Shown piece after piece: positions 7,567 through 15,577 of a stretch of DNA of 64,000 bases; the stretch's first letter is position 1, and the number at the start of each line of letters is the position of its first letter. The stretch comes from Flavobacterium sp. N502540 (GTDB lineage Bacteria > Bacteroidota > Bacteroidia > Flavobacteriales > Flavobacteriaceae). The notes under the pieces are model-generated. The model ran no database searches. It worked only from the letters and a program-made list of their open reading frames with translations, and was not told where the DNA came from. The position numbers were made by a program, and so were the translations under genes. The stretch is from positions 2,108,001 through 2,172,000 of the forward strand of contig NZ_CP110012.1 in the NCBI RefSeq assembly GCF_025947365.1. The letters run 5' to 3'.

Positions 7567-9750
7567 ATGAATGCTATTATTAAGTTTATGAAAAGAAATT
7601 ATAAAATACTTATAGCCGTATTATGCTTGTCATTGACTTTGTTTGCTTTTAAAATAAATGCAGACAAATCAGTAGATCCGGACCCGAATAGAGATAAAAC
7701 ACTTTTAGAATTATTAGCATTTGTTATTGAAAAAGGACACTACAGCCCGGCAGAAATAAATGATGAATTCTCTAAAGGAATTTTTAAAGATTATATCGAA
7801 GCATTAGATCCTTCAAAGAGATTCTTCCTGCAATCGGATATTGACGAATTCAAACAATATGAATTGCAATTGGACGATCAGTTTTTGAATAAAGACTTAA
7901 CGTTCTTCAATCTTACGTATACAAGATTGATGAAACGAATGGAAGAAAGCAAAAAACGTTATAAGACAATTTTAGCACAGCCTTTCAACTACGATATAGA
8001 TGAGACTTTTAATGCGGATTATGACAAATTGCCGTATGCCAAAAATACAGCAGAGATCAACGAAAGATGGAGAAAACAAATTAAGTTATCTACGCTTTCT
8101 TCGCTTGTTACCAAACAAAAATTAGAAGAGGATAAAAAGAAAACAGATCCGAATTATAAGGAGAAAACTTTTGAAACTCTGGAAAAAGAAACACGTGAAA
8201 GCTCATTGAAATCTTTAGATGACAATTTTAGTCTGATTAAAGATTTGAATAAAGAAGATTGGTTCTCCGTATATGTAAATTCAATCATGACTCGTTTTGA
8301 TCCTCATACCAGCTATTTTGCACCTGAAGATAAAGATCGTTTCGATGTTAATATCAGTGGAAAACTGGAAGGTATTGGTGCAAGATTGACTAAGAAAAAT
8401 GATTTTACTCAAATTGATGAGCTAATTTCAGGAGGTCCGGCATGGAAAGGAAAACAACTTGAAGCAGGAGATTTAATTCTGAAAGTGGCACAAGGAAACG
8501 AAGAGCCTGTAGATGTTGTGGGAATGCGTTTGGACGATGTTGTGAAAAAAATCAAAGGACACAAAGGAACAGAAGTTAAACTGACTGTTAAAAAAGTAGA
8601 CGGTACAATTAAAATCATTTCAATCATCAGAGATGTAGTTGAAATTGAAGAAACATACGCAAAATCCAGTATTGTAGAAAGAAATGGATTGAAATACGGA
8701 GTAATTTACCTGCCTAAATTCTATATCGATTTTGAGAACAAAGACGGTCGTGATGCCGGAAAAGATATTGCTCTTGAAGTAGAAAGACTTAAAAAAGAAG
8801 ATATAAACGGTATCGTACTTGATGTGCGTGACGATGGAGGAGGATCTTTGTCGACTGTTGTTGATATTGCCGGTTTATTTATCGAAGAAGGACCAATCGT
8901 TCAGGTGAAATCTGCAGGAAAAAAGAAAGAAGTACTGTACGATAAAGATAAAAAAGTGGAGTGGGACGGACCATTAGTAATTATGGTGAACAGTTTCTCT
9001 GCTTCGGCTTCAGAGATTTTGGCGGCGGCAATTCAGGATTACAAACGTGGGGTTATCATTGGTAGTAAACAAACCTACGGAAAAGGAACAGTTCAGAATG
9101 TTCTGGATCTGAATCAATTTGTTCGTAATGCAAATTACGGAGATTTAGGTGCTTTGAAGATTACAGGACAAAAGTTCTATAGAATTAACGGAGGTTCTAC
9201 TCAGTTAGAAGGAGTTCATAGTGATGTGGTAATGCCGGATCGTTATGCCTACTTAAAAATGGGAGAACGCGATATCGACAATGCTATGCCTTGGGATAAA
9301 ATAGATCCGGCGGATTATAGCACATGGCATTCGAATACAAATTTTACTAAAGCAATTGAAAGCAGTAAAAACAGAATTGCCCAAAATGCACAGTTTAAAT
9401 TGATCGAAGACAATGCGAAATGGATTGATGTTAAGAACAAGGAGAATACTTATAGTTTAAACATCAAAAGCTTCAAAGCAACTCAGGAGCAAGTAGAAAC
9501 TGAAGGTAAAAAATACAAACCGATTTCAGATTACAAAAACAATTTGGTTTTTAAATCATTGCCTTACGAAGAGCTTGAAATGAAAAGTGATGCTACATTA
9601 AAAGAAAAAAGAGAAGCTTGGCATCAGGCATTATCTAAAGATGTTTATGTAGAAGAAGCATTGAATGTTTTAGATGATTTACAAGTAAAAGGTGTGGTAA
9701 GAAACAGTGCTACAACTAAAATTAAAAGAGATAAATTAGTAAAGTCTTAA
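7567..9750 (+). CDS. prc: Carboxy-terminal processing peptidase (Tsp/Prc, S41)
   Basis: About 727 residues. An uncleaved or cleaved N-terminal signal (basic start, then LIAVLCLSLTLFAF) targets the periplasm. An N-terminal helical TSP domain is followed by a PDZ domain (about 255-345, GIGARLTKKNDF through the IKGHKGTEVKLTV block) and the S41 protease domain. The catalytic pair is Ser480 in SFSASASE and Lys506 in TYGKGTVQ. A C-terminal DUF3340-type domain follows. Prc trims C-termini of envelope proteins. A TTG precedes the chosen ATG directly, and an ATG at 7588 (MKRNYK) is an alternative. A strong terminator follows. Confidence 0.95.
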   Translation: MNAIIKFMKRNYKILIAVLCLSLTLFAFKINADKSVDPDPNRDKTLLELLAFVIEKGHYSPAEINDEFSKGIFKDYIEALDPSKRFFLQSDIDEFKQYELQLDDQFLNKDLTFFNLTYTRLMKRMEESKKRYKTILAQPFNYDIDETFNADYDKLPYAKNTAEINERWRKQIKLSTLSSLVTKQKLEEDKKKTDPNYKEKTFETLEKETRESSLKSLDDNFSLIKDLNKEDWFSVYVNSIMTRFDPHTSYFAPEDKDRFDVNISGKLEGIGARLTKKNDFTQIDELISGGPAWKGKQLEAGDLILKVAQGNEEPVDVVGMRLDDVVKKIKGHKGTEVKLTVKKVDGTIKIISIIRDVVEIEETYAKSSIVERNGLKYGVIYLPKFYIDFENKDGRDAGKDIALEVERLKKEDINGIVLDVRDDGGGSLSTVVDIAGLFIEEGPIVQVKSAGKKKEVLYDKDKKVEWDGPLVIMVNSFSASASEILAAAIQDYKRGVIIGSKQTYGKGTVQNVLDLNQFVRNANYGDLGALKITGQKFYRINGGSTQLEGVHSDVVMPDRYAYLKMGERDIDNAMPWDKIDPADYSTWHSNTNFTKAIESSKNRIAQNAQFKLIEDNAKWIDVKNKENTYSLNIKSFKATQEQVETEGKKYKPISDYKNNLVFKSLPYEELEMKSDATLKEKREAWHQALSKDVYVEEALNVLDDLQVKGVVRNSATTKIKRDKLVKS

Positions 9751-9776
9751 TGCTGTAAAAGGATTAATTTGTTAGG

Positions 9777-9813
9777 AAAACGCTCCAAAATGTATTTTTT
9801 GGAGCGTTTTTTT
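9777..9813 (+). terminator. Terminator of prc
   Basis: Stem AAAACGCTCCAAAA with TTTTTTGGAGCGTTTT, then further T. It covers the first possible start codons of the next gene and so excludes them. Confidence 0.85.
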
Positions 9814-9873
9814 GTAGATTTAACGGTACTCTACAGATGTTGGAAACCAGATAAAAAATATTTGACTGAAAAA

Positions 9874-10659
9874 ATGAAAAATTATATCCTTTTGAGTTTA
9901 TTGGGATTTGCGCTATTATCCTGTAAAAAAGAAATTAATGAAGGTGTAAAATTGCCCGAACAGGAGAAGCAGACTCCATTTGTTTCGAATCAAAGCAGTT
10001 CAGATTCCTTATTTACAGCAGCGTATTTGCCGACTTCTACGACCCGACAAGTTGTAAAACATAACTATTACACATTGTCCTACAATGAAAAATTTGAACA
10101 GGCAGAATGGGTTGCTTATGAATTAAAGAAAGAATATCTAAAAAATGCCGATTATAAGCGCCCTTATTTTATTGAAGATCCAAAAGTAACGACCGGTTCT
10201 GCAGATTGGAGGAATTATAAAAAATCGGGTTATGATAAGGGGCATCTTTGTCCTGCGGGAGATATGGAGTTTAATGAAAGTGCTTATAACGATACTTTTT
10301 ACACTTCAAATATTTCACCACAAGATCACGATTTCAACAGCGGAATTTGGAACAGGCTGGAACAGAAAACACGTTATTGGGCTGAAAAGTATAATGATAT
10401 TTATGTAGTGACAGGAGGAATTTTGAAAGATTCAGATAAAAAAATAGGAACAGAAAAAGTTGCTGTTCCTAAGTATTTTTATAAAATTATTTTAGTCAAA
10501 ACCGGAAAAGAACATAAAGCTATTGCTTTTTTAGTTCCGAACAAGGATAGTGATAAGTCGCTTTATGATTTTGTAGTTCCCATCGAAACCCTTGAAAAAA
10601 TGACTGGAATTGATTTCTTCCCGAATGTGAAAAATTTAAAAAGCAGTCAAAGCTTTTAA
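9874..10659 (+). CDS. DNA/RNA non-specific endonuclease, lipoprotein
   Basis: 261 residues from ATG 9874. The frame is open upstream to a TTG at 9769, but that stretch is the prc terminator, while 9874 begins a proper lipoprotein signal (lipobox LLSC, Cys17). The NUC1-type nuclease motif is DKGH (121-124), the DRGH variant, in GYDKGHLCPAGDM, followed by SPQDHDFNSGIWNRLE with the metal-binding Asn and Glu. These enzymes cut DNA and RNA in a Mg-dependent way, here probably on the cell surface or in the periplasm, perhaps for nucleotide scavenging. The 3' end overlaps convergent rpe by 24 bases. Confidence 0.9.
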   Translation: MKNYILLSLLGFALLSCKKEINEGVKLPEQEKQTPFVSNQSSSDSLFTAAYLPTSTTRQVVKHNYYTLSYNEKFEQAEWVAYELKKEYLKNADYKRPYFIEDPKVTTGSADWRNYKKSGYDKGHLCPAGDMEFNESAYNDTFYTSNISPQDHDFNSGIWNRLEQKTRYWAEKYNDIYVVTGGILKDSDKKIGTEKVAVPKYFYKIILVKTGKEHKAIAFLVPNKDSDKSLYDFVVPIETLEKMTGIDFFPNVKNLKSSQSF

Positions 10660-11298
10660 TTCGGCAATAGTCTGAGTTGGGTTTTCGGCTTTAAATACAA
10701 AGCTTCCCGCCACTAGAACATCAGCACCGGCTTCTACTAGTTGTTTGGCATTTTTACTGGTCACACCACCATCAATTTCAATAATTGTCGAAGCATTTTT
10801 ACGAGTAATTAAGGCTTTTAGCTTCTCTACTTTAGCGTAGGTATTTTCGATGAACGACTGACCTCCAAAACCAGGATTTACGCTCATGATACATACTAAA
10901 TCAATATCGTTGATTACATCTTCTAATAAATCAATATTAGTGTGTGGATTAATTGCAACTCCTGCTTTCATTCCTTCAGCTTTGATGGCTTGTAGCGTTC
11001 TGTGTAAGTGAGTGCAGGCTTCGTAATGTACGCTTAGGATATTGGCACCTAAATCGGCAAAAGTTTTAATGTAACGATCCGGATCAACGATCATCAGGTG
11101 TACGTCTATCGTTTTTTTAGCATGTCTTGAAATAGCTTCTAAAACCGGCATTCCGAAAGAAATATTCGGAACAAAAACTCCGTCCATAATATCAATATGA
11201 AACCAGTCGGCCTGACTGTTGTTGATCATTTCAATATCACGTTGCAAATTAGCGAAATCAGCTGCAAGAACAGAAGGAGCAATAAGTGTATTCTTCAT
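10636..11298 (-). CDS. rpe: Ribulose-phosphate 3-epimerase
   Basis: 220 residues, normal length. It interconverts ribulose 5-phosphate and xylulose 5-phosphate in the pentose phosphate pathway (cytosol, TIM barrel). Signatures are APSVLAADFANL at the N-terminus, WFHIDIMDGVFVPNISFG, VHLMI, MSVNPGFGGQSF and IEIDGGV. It is a single gene between the convergent nuclease and rpoD. Its last 24 bases overlap the nuclease gene tail to tail. Confidence 0.97.
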   Translation of the reverse strand: MKNTLIAPSVLAADFANLQRDIEMINNSQADWFHIDIMDGVFVPNISFGMPVLEAISRHAKKTIDVHLMIVDPDRYIKTFADLGANILSVHYEACTHLHRTLQAIKAEGMKAGVAINPHTNIDLLEDVINDIDLVCIMSVNPGFGGQSFIENTYAKVEKLKALITRKNASTIIEIDGGVTSKNAKQLVEAGADVLVAGSFVFKAENPTQTIAELKALTAF

Positions 11299-11329
11299 TG
11301 TGTAGTTGTATGTTGTGTTGTTTTTTTTG

Positions 11330-11362
11330 CAAAGTTAATTTTTTTAATCGCAAAGCTCGCAA
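11330..11362 (-). promoter_or_regulatory. Probable rpe promoter inside a CGCAAAG repeat
   Basis: On the minus strand TTG (11360-11362), 22 bases, then a perfect TAACTTTG (11330-11337), 31 bases before the rpe ATG. The -33 TTG is supplied by one of three CTTTGC(G/A) repeat copies (11349-11376). Confidence 0.45.
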
Positions 11363-11376
11363 AGATTTATGCAAAG
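11349..11376. repeat. Three short CGCAAAG direct repeats
   Basis: CGCAAAG at 11349-11355 and 11358-11364, and TGCAAAG at 11370-11376. The rest of the 335-base gap (11299-11633) holds the rpe promoter, the rpoD terminator and the inverted repeat at 11572-11636; I see no gene in it. Confidence 0.6.
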
Positions 11377-11469
11377 TTTTTTATGTTTTGAGTTGAGTAA
11401 TAAATTCCGAAAGATTTATGTTTTTAAAAAGTCTTAGCTGTAAAAAGTATTGCGGTAAATAAATAAAAT

Positions 11470-11497
11470 AAAAAACTCCGGTAATCAGCCGGAGTTT
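11470..11497 (-). terminator. Terminator of rpoD
   Basis: Read on the minus strand: AAACTCCGG, 7-base loop, CCGGAGTTT, then a T-rich tract. It lies about 140 bases past the rpoD stop. Confidence 0.8.
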
Positions 11498-11571
11498 CAA
11501 TCATCAATCAAAAAACGAACAGTCAATCAAACTGTTGTTTGCTTTGTCGTCCAATATAGGTAGTTTTGAAA

Positions 11572-11636
11572 TAAATTCCAAATTCCAACAAAATAATTGA
11601 AATTTGGAATTGCTATAATTGGAACTTTGGAATTTA
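11572..11636. repeat. Imperfect inverted repeat abutting the rpoD stop
   Basis: TAAATTCCAAATTCCAA (11572-11588) faces TTGGAACTTTGGAATTTA (11619-11636), with one extra base on the right arm; a further AATTTGGAATT lies in the loop. It includes the rpoD stop codon. Confidence 0.6.
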
Positions 11637-12497
11637 TCCAAGATAAGTTTTAAGAATTTTACTTCTTGAAGTATGTTTTAATCTACGGATTGCTTTTTCT
11701 TTAATCTGACGAACACGCTCACGAGTCAGGTCGAAAGTTTCTCCAATTTCCTCTAAAGTCATTGGGTGTTGATCGCCAAGACCAAAATACAAACGAACAA
11801 CATCGGCCTCTCTTGGAGTTAATGTTTCTAATGAACGCTCAATTTCAGTACGTAATGATTCGTGAATTAATTCTCTGTCCGGGTTTGGAGATTCTCCTGA
11901 ACGTAAAACGTCATAAAGGTTGGAGTCTTCACCTTCAACAAGAGGCGCATCCATTGATAGGTGACGACCAGAGTTTTTCATAGACTCTTTTACGTCATTT
12001 ACAGTCATGTCAAGTTCTTTTGCAATTTCTTCAGCAGAAGGCGGACGCTCGTTAGATTGCTCTAATAAAGCATACATTTTGTTGATTTTATTGATAGAAC
12101 CGATTTTGTTTAATGGTAAACGAACAATACGAGATTGTTCTGCCAAAGCCTGCAGGATCGATTGACGAATCCACCATACAGCATAAGAGATGAATTTGAA
12201 ACCACGAGTCTCATCAAAACGCTGAGCGGCTTTAATTAAACCTAAGTTTCCTTCATTAATTAAGTCAGGAAGAGTTAATCCTTGATTTTGATATTGTTTA
12301 GCAACCGATACAACGAAACGTAGGTTAGCTTTTGTTAATTTTTCTAATGCTCTTTGATCACCGGCTTTTATTCTCTGTGCTAATTCTACCTCTTCATCGG
12401 CGGTAATTAGGTCAACTTTTCCAATTTCTTGTAGGTATTTGTCTAATGATGCAGTTTCACGATTGGTTACCTGCTTGGTGATTTTAAGTTGTCTCAT
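11634..12497 (-). CDS. rpoD: Primary RNA polymerase sigma factor (Bacteroidetes type)
   Basis: 287 residues, the short form usual in Bacteroidetes, without the long non-conserved region of proteobacterial sigma-70. Region 1.2 ([20 protein letters not shown]), region 2 ([16 protein letters not shown], then [10 protein letters not shown]), region 3 and region 4 ([16 protein letters not shown] and the helix-turn-helix [22 protein letters not shown]) are all present. It directs RNA polymerase to TTG/TAnnTTTG promoters such as those seen in this window. It is monocistronic with its own terminator. Confidence 0.97.
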   Translation of the reverse strand: MRQLKITKQVTNRETASLDKYLQEIGKVDLITADEEVELAQRIKAGDQRALEKLTKANLRFVVSVAKQYQNQGLTLPDLINEGNLGLIKAAQRFDETRGFKFISYAVWWIRQSILQALAEQSRIVRLPLNKIGSINKINKMYALLEQSNERPPSAEEIAKELDMTVNDVKESMKNSGRHLSMDAPLVEGEDSNLYDVLRSGESPNPDRELIHESLRTEIERSLETLTPREADVVRLYFGLGDQHPMTLEEIGETFDLTRERVRQIKEKAIRRLKHTSRSKILKTYLG

Positions 12498-12621
12498 GTT
12501 TTTTGTCTCCTCAATTTTTAAGTGTACAAATGGTTATACGTAATGAGTTCAAAAAAAGTTACAATTAATTTAAATTATTTTTACAAATTAATTGTTTGGC
12601 TGTTTTTTTATCTCTTCCGAT

Positions 12622-14358
12622 CTAATTTGAAAGCGCCTCTTTAACCTCGATAGTCTCTTTTATAAAAACGGGTTTTCCTGAAGCAGAAAATCCTTCCAGT
12701 GTGATTTCAAATTTACCGGATACGTCTGAGGTATAAAATTGTACTTTCGAATTTGCATCACTTAAATCTACTTTAGGAACCCAAAGAAGCTGATGCCTGT
12801 AATCGGGAATTCTTTCATTTTTAGTGCCGGCATAATCAGGTTTAAAATAGTCTTTTTTAGACTGTGGTCTTAGAAGTTCAGGTCTTAAAATAAAACTGCC
12901 TTTAAGTTTGGTTTCGTAATCGCCATTTTTAGTTGTAAAGAAAACTAAGCCGTTAAAAGATTTTGCACCATAATAGTAAATTCCTTTTACAACATTGATT
13001 TTATGGATGTTTTTTGGGTTATAATGGAATAGTTCGTTTAGGTCTTCTATAATCAGTCCGTCTACAATTATTAAGGAAGGTAAGGCAGATTCGTAATTAG
13101 GATCGTAGTCGTAAACATGAATTGCATAGTTGTTTTTATCTTTTGAAAAATAGACGCCTTTCACAACTTCAGTTATCGTTTCTTCCATAGTTGCGAATCG
13201 TGTAAAAGCGTCCAGTTCATACTCTTTTGATAAATTGTTGTAAAAAGGAATGGTATCATTTGAGGCTAATATACTGTCTTTTTTAAGATTGTGATAAGCG
13301 TTTTCTATTTGAGTGGAAATCAGTCTTTCTGAAATATTCTGTTTAAAGTCTGCATTGAACTGAAATTCCGGAAAGTTTAAATTTGAAAAATTGATGTTTT
13401 TTGGTTTGTCCATTTCAATGGTATAATCCTGTTTGTTGTCTTCCAGAATTTGAACGATTACATTGGAGTTTGGGTTTGGCTTTTCCAGATTAAAAATAAA
13501 GTTTCCTTCATTATCTGTTTTGGCAAGTTTCAAAGTATAGTTTTTACCAACGATAGAAAGAGCTACTTTTTTATTTCTTATATCAGCATTGCTTGATCGT
13601 ATTTTCCCGGAAATTATTTCCCCTCGTAATTCAGGCAATAGAAAATTAGGGTTTTTTATTTCTGTTTGCGGGATTTTAGAAGTATTGCCTGCACTAAGTT
13701 CTTCGAAATTGATTTTCTTTTGAGCTACAAAACCATCTGCTTTTCTTACTGAAAGCACATAATTTCCCTTTGTAAATTCATCAGAACTACTGATGATTTG
13801 CAATTCTGCCTGGTCTCTGTTTTTGTAAATTTTACTTTTTAAATTAAAAGAGATGTTGTTGTTTGTTATCGTCTCTGCTAAAGTTATTTCTTTTTGAGAA
13901 ACGGTATTTACAGGTTTATCTTTGTACGGGTTTAAGATGTAAATGTCAAGATTACAATATTCTGAAACATCTTTGTTTAACATCCAGTTGGTGTATCCGA
14001 TTATTTTATAGTTACCGGTTTCCAGAGTTGTCGGAATGAAAAAATCACTGCCGGCGGTTCCGTTATCCAGAAACAATTTATGGGTAAGAACTGTTGTTTT
14101 GTTTTTGTCGACCAGCTGCAAGTAAACAATTTTGCTATATTTCGACATTTCATTTGTTGATTTATTGACACAGAAAATCTTGTAAAACAAAGATTCTCCG
14201 GTGATATAGGAATTAGCGTTTGTACTGATGTAAATGGACTCATTAAGGTTTTGATCTATTGTATTCAGTTCCGTTACGGCATTGTTCTTCTGAGCAAACA
14301 AAATTTGCTGAAAACACATTGTCAAAGCGATGATTGTTATCTGTTTTAGTCTATCCAA
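12622..14358 (-). CDS. MG2-like and TonB-plug-like secreted protein
   Basis: About 578 residues from a TTG at 14358; the frame is open to an ATG at 14403, which would overlap the upstream gene by 58 bases. The TTG gives a clean signal peptide ending LFAQ and an overlap of only 13 bases. The N-terminal part resembles an MG2/macroglobulin domain (SYITGESLFYKIF), the middle a carboxypeptidase-like beta domain, and about 440-500 a TonB plug-like domain (LIIVDGLIIEDLNELFHYNP, then GAKSFNGLVFFTT). There is no beta-barrel. It ends the receptor operon and presumably works with the receptor or DUF4249 lipoprotein. Function unknown. Confidence 0.7.
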   Translation of the reverse strand: MDRLKQITIIALTMCFQQILFAQKNNAVTELNTIDQNLNESIYISTNANSYITGESLFYKIFCVNKSTNEMSKYSKIVYLQLVDKNKTTVLTHKLFLDNGTAGSDFFIPTTLETGNYKIIGYTNWMLNKDVSEYCNLDIYILNPYKDKPVNTVSQKEITLAETITNNNISFNLKSKIYKNRDQAELQIISSSDEFTKGNYVLSVRKADGFVAQKKINFEELSAGNTSKIPQTEIKNPNFLLPELRGEIISGKIRSSNADIRNKKVALSIVGKNYTLKLAKTDNEGNFIFNLEKPNPNSNVIVQILEDNKQDYTIEMDKPKNINFSNLNFPEFQFNADFKQNISERLISTQIENAYHNLKKDSILASNDTIPFYNNLSKEYELDAFTRFATMEETITEVVKGVYFSKDKNNYAIHVYDYDPNYESALPSLIIVDGLIIEDLNELFHYNPKNIHKINVVKGIYYYGAKSFNGLVFFTTKNGDYETKLKGSFILRPELLRPQSKKDYFKPDYAGTKNERIPDYRHQLLWVPKVDLSDANSKVQFYTSDVSGKFEITLEGFSASGKPVFIKETIEVKEALSN

Positions 14359-15572
14359 AATGATGGTTTTATGTTTGATGAAAATGAAGTGCAATCTCCG
14401 CATTCTACGGGATACAATAGATACTGAGGCGTTTCGTTAGGAAAATAAACTTTAATTCCTGATTTGATTAGGTCTAGGATATCATTCCCCTGACATTCGG
14501 CTGAAGAACTGAAACAATAATTAAAGTAAAATTGGTCTATTTCATTTTCAGGAACTGGAGAGGGACAATCATATTGATATTTAGGTATTGGTTCTTTTGG
14601 GAAAAGATCGGTAAAATTAAAAAAGAGTCTTTTTTCGGAATAGGAGGACACATTAAAAAAACCAATCACTTTCTCACCCGGATTGTCAACAGGGTTTATG
14701 TTTCCGTAGAAAAAACCTGGCTGGGTTTGCGATAGTATACTTCCTATGTCAGAAATTTCTTTTAGGGTTTCGTAAAAAGTATGCGCAGCAAGATTCTGAA
14801 CATATTGTTTGACTAAGATGCTGTATCTGCTTCTTATGATCGGGTCTTTGCTGCTAATGAATTTAATTGGAAAATCAGTAACTCTGTCTTCACTTAGCTG
14901 GTTGGTGTTGGTCAAAATTAACTCATTAGATTTTTTATCGGAATAACAAACTCTAACTTCTGTTGTTCTGTCTTCAAATACAATCTGTCCTTTTGGATTG
15001 GAGCCTGGAGGAAAAAAAACAGCGACGGCTTTTTTTGAATAAGCTTTAGGCGCAATTATTTTGTAGGTTTCATCGTATTCGTATCGGTAATATCGGGATT
15101 TATTTGTTGGATCATTGCTGCTTACGGCGATTTCAGCACCCAGTTCCCCCTTTTTTGTTATGGCTTTTGCTTCTACTTTTTCAATTTGAGTTTGTTGTGG
15201 CAGTTTTTCCTCATTAGAGATATATGTTCTTCCATTCTTTGTAAGGATATGCAATTGATAAGCTCTGCCGGGGTTGGCCTGAAATTGGTTTACGGAAAGA
15301 TAGGCCTCATTTTTTTCCTGAAAATCGTATTTGTTACCCAGATCATCAGTAACATATACCACTGCTTTACTTTCAAAGGTTGGTTTCTTTCCGTCAAGTT
15401 TATACGTTCTGGACAATTTAATTTGATGGTTTTTATATTGATCAGTGATGGTGGCTTCTATTACCAGAGCATCTTCGAAGCCATTGGTTTGGTACGAATA
15501 GGGTGTAGTGCATCCCAATACAATTGAAAGAAGTATCGCTATAAGAAATCCGTATTGTAAGATCTTTTTCAT
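14346..15572 (-). CDS. DUF4249 domain lipoprotein
   Basis: 408 residues. The signal ends in lipobox SIVLGC (Cys about 21). The N-terminal block ALVIEATITDQYKNHQIKLSRTY and KAVVYVTDDLGNKYDF is typical of DUF4249 proteins, outer-membrane lipoproteins of Bacteroidetes usually encoded next to a TonB-dependent receptor. A C-terminal cysteine-rich patch (CFSSSAECQGNDI, VECGDC) may form disulfides. It starts 5 bases after the receptor stop. By position it is probably a surface partner of that receptor; the ligand is unknown. Confidence 0.88.
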   Translation of the reverse strand: MKKILQYGFLIAILLSIVLGCTTPYSYQTNGFEDALVIEATITDQYKNHQIKLSRTYKLDGKKPTFESKAVVYVTDDLGNKYDFQEKNEAYLSVNQFQANPGRAYQLHILTKNGRTYISNEEKLPQQTQIEKVEAKAITKKGELGAEIAVSSNDPTNKSRYYRYEYDETYKIIAPKAYSKKAVAVFFPPGSNPKGQIVFEDRTTEVRVCYSDKKSNELILTNTNQLSEDRVTDFPIKFISSKDPIIRSRYSILVKQYVQNLAAHTFYETLKEISDIGSILSQTQPGFFYGNINPVDNPGEKVIGFFNVSSYSEKRLFFNFTDLFPKEPIPKYQYDCPSPVPENEIDQFYFNYCFSSSAECQGNDILDLIKSGIKVYFPNETPQYLLYPVECGDCTSFSSNIKPSFWID

Positions 15573-15577
15573 AATTT

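Noticed and set aside
9769..9873. Upstream extension of the nuclease gene to a TTG
   Set aside because: This stretch is the prc terminator hairpin and would bury the lipoprotein signal 35 residues inside the protein.
14359..14403. ATG start of the MG2/plug gene overlapping the DUF4249 gene
   Set aside because: It would add 15 residues in front of the signal peptide and overlap 58 bases; the TTG at 14358 fits better.
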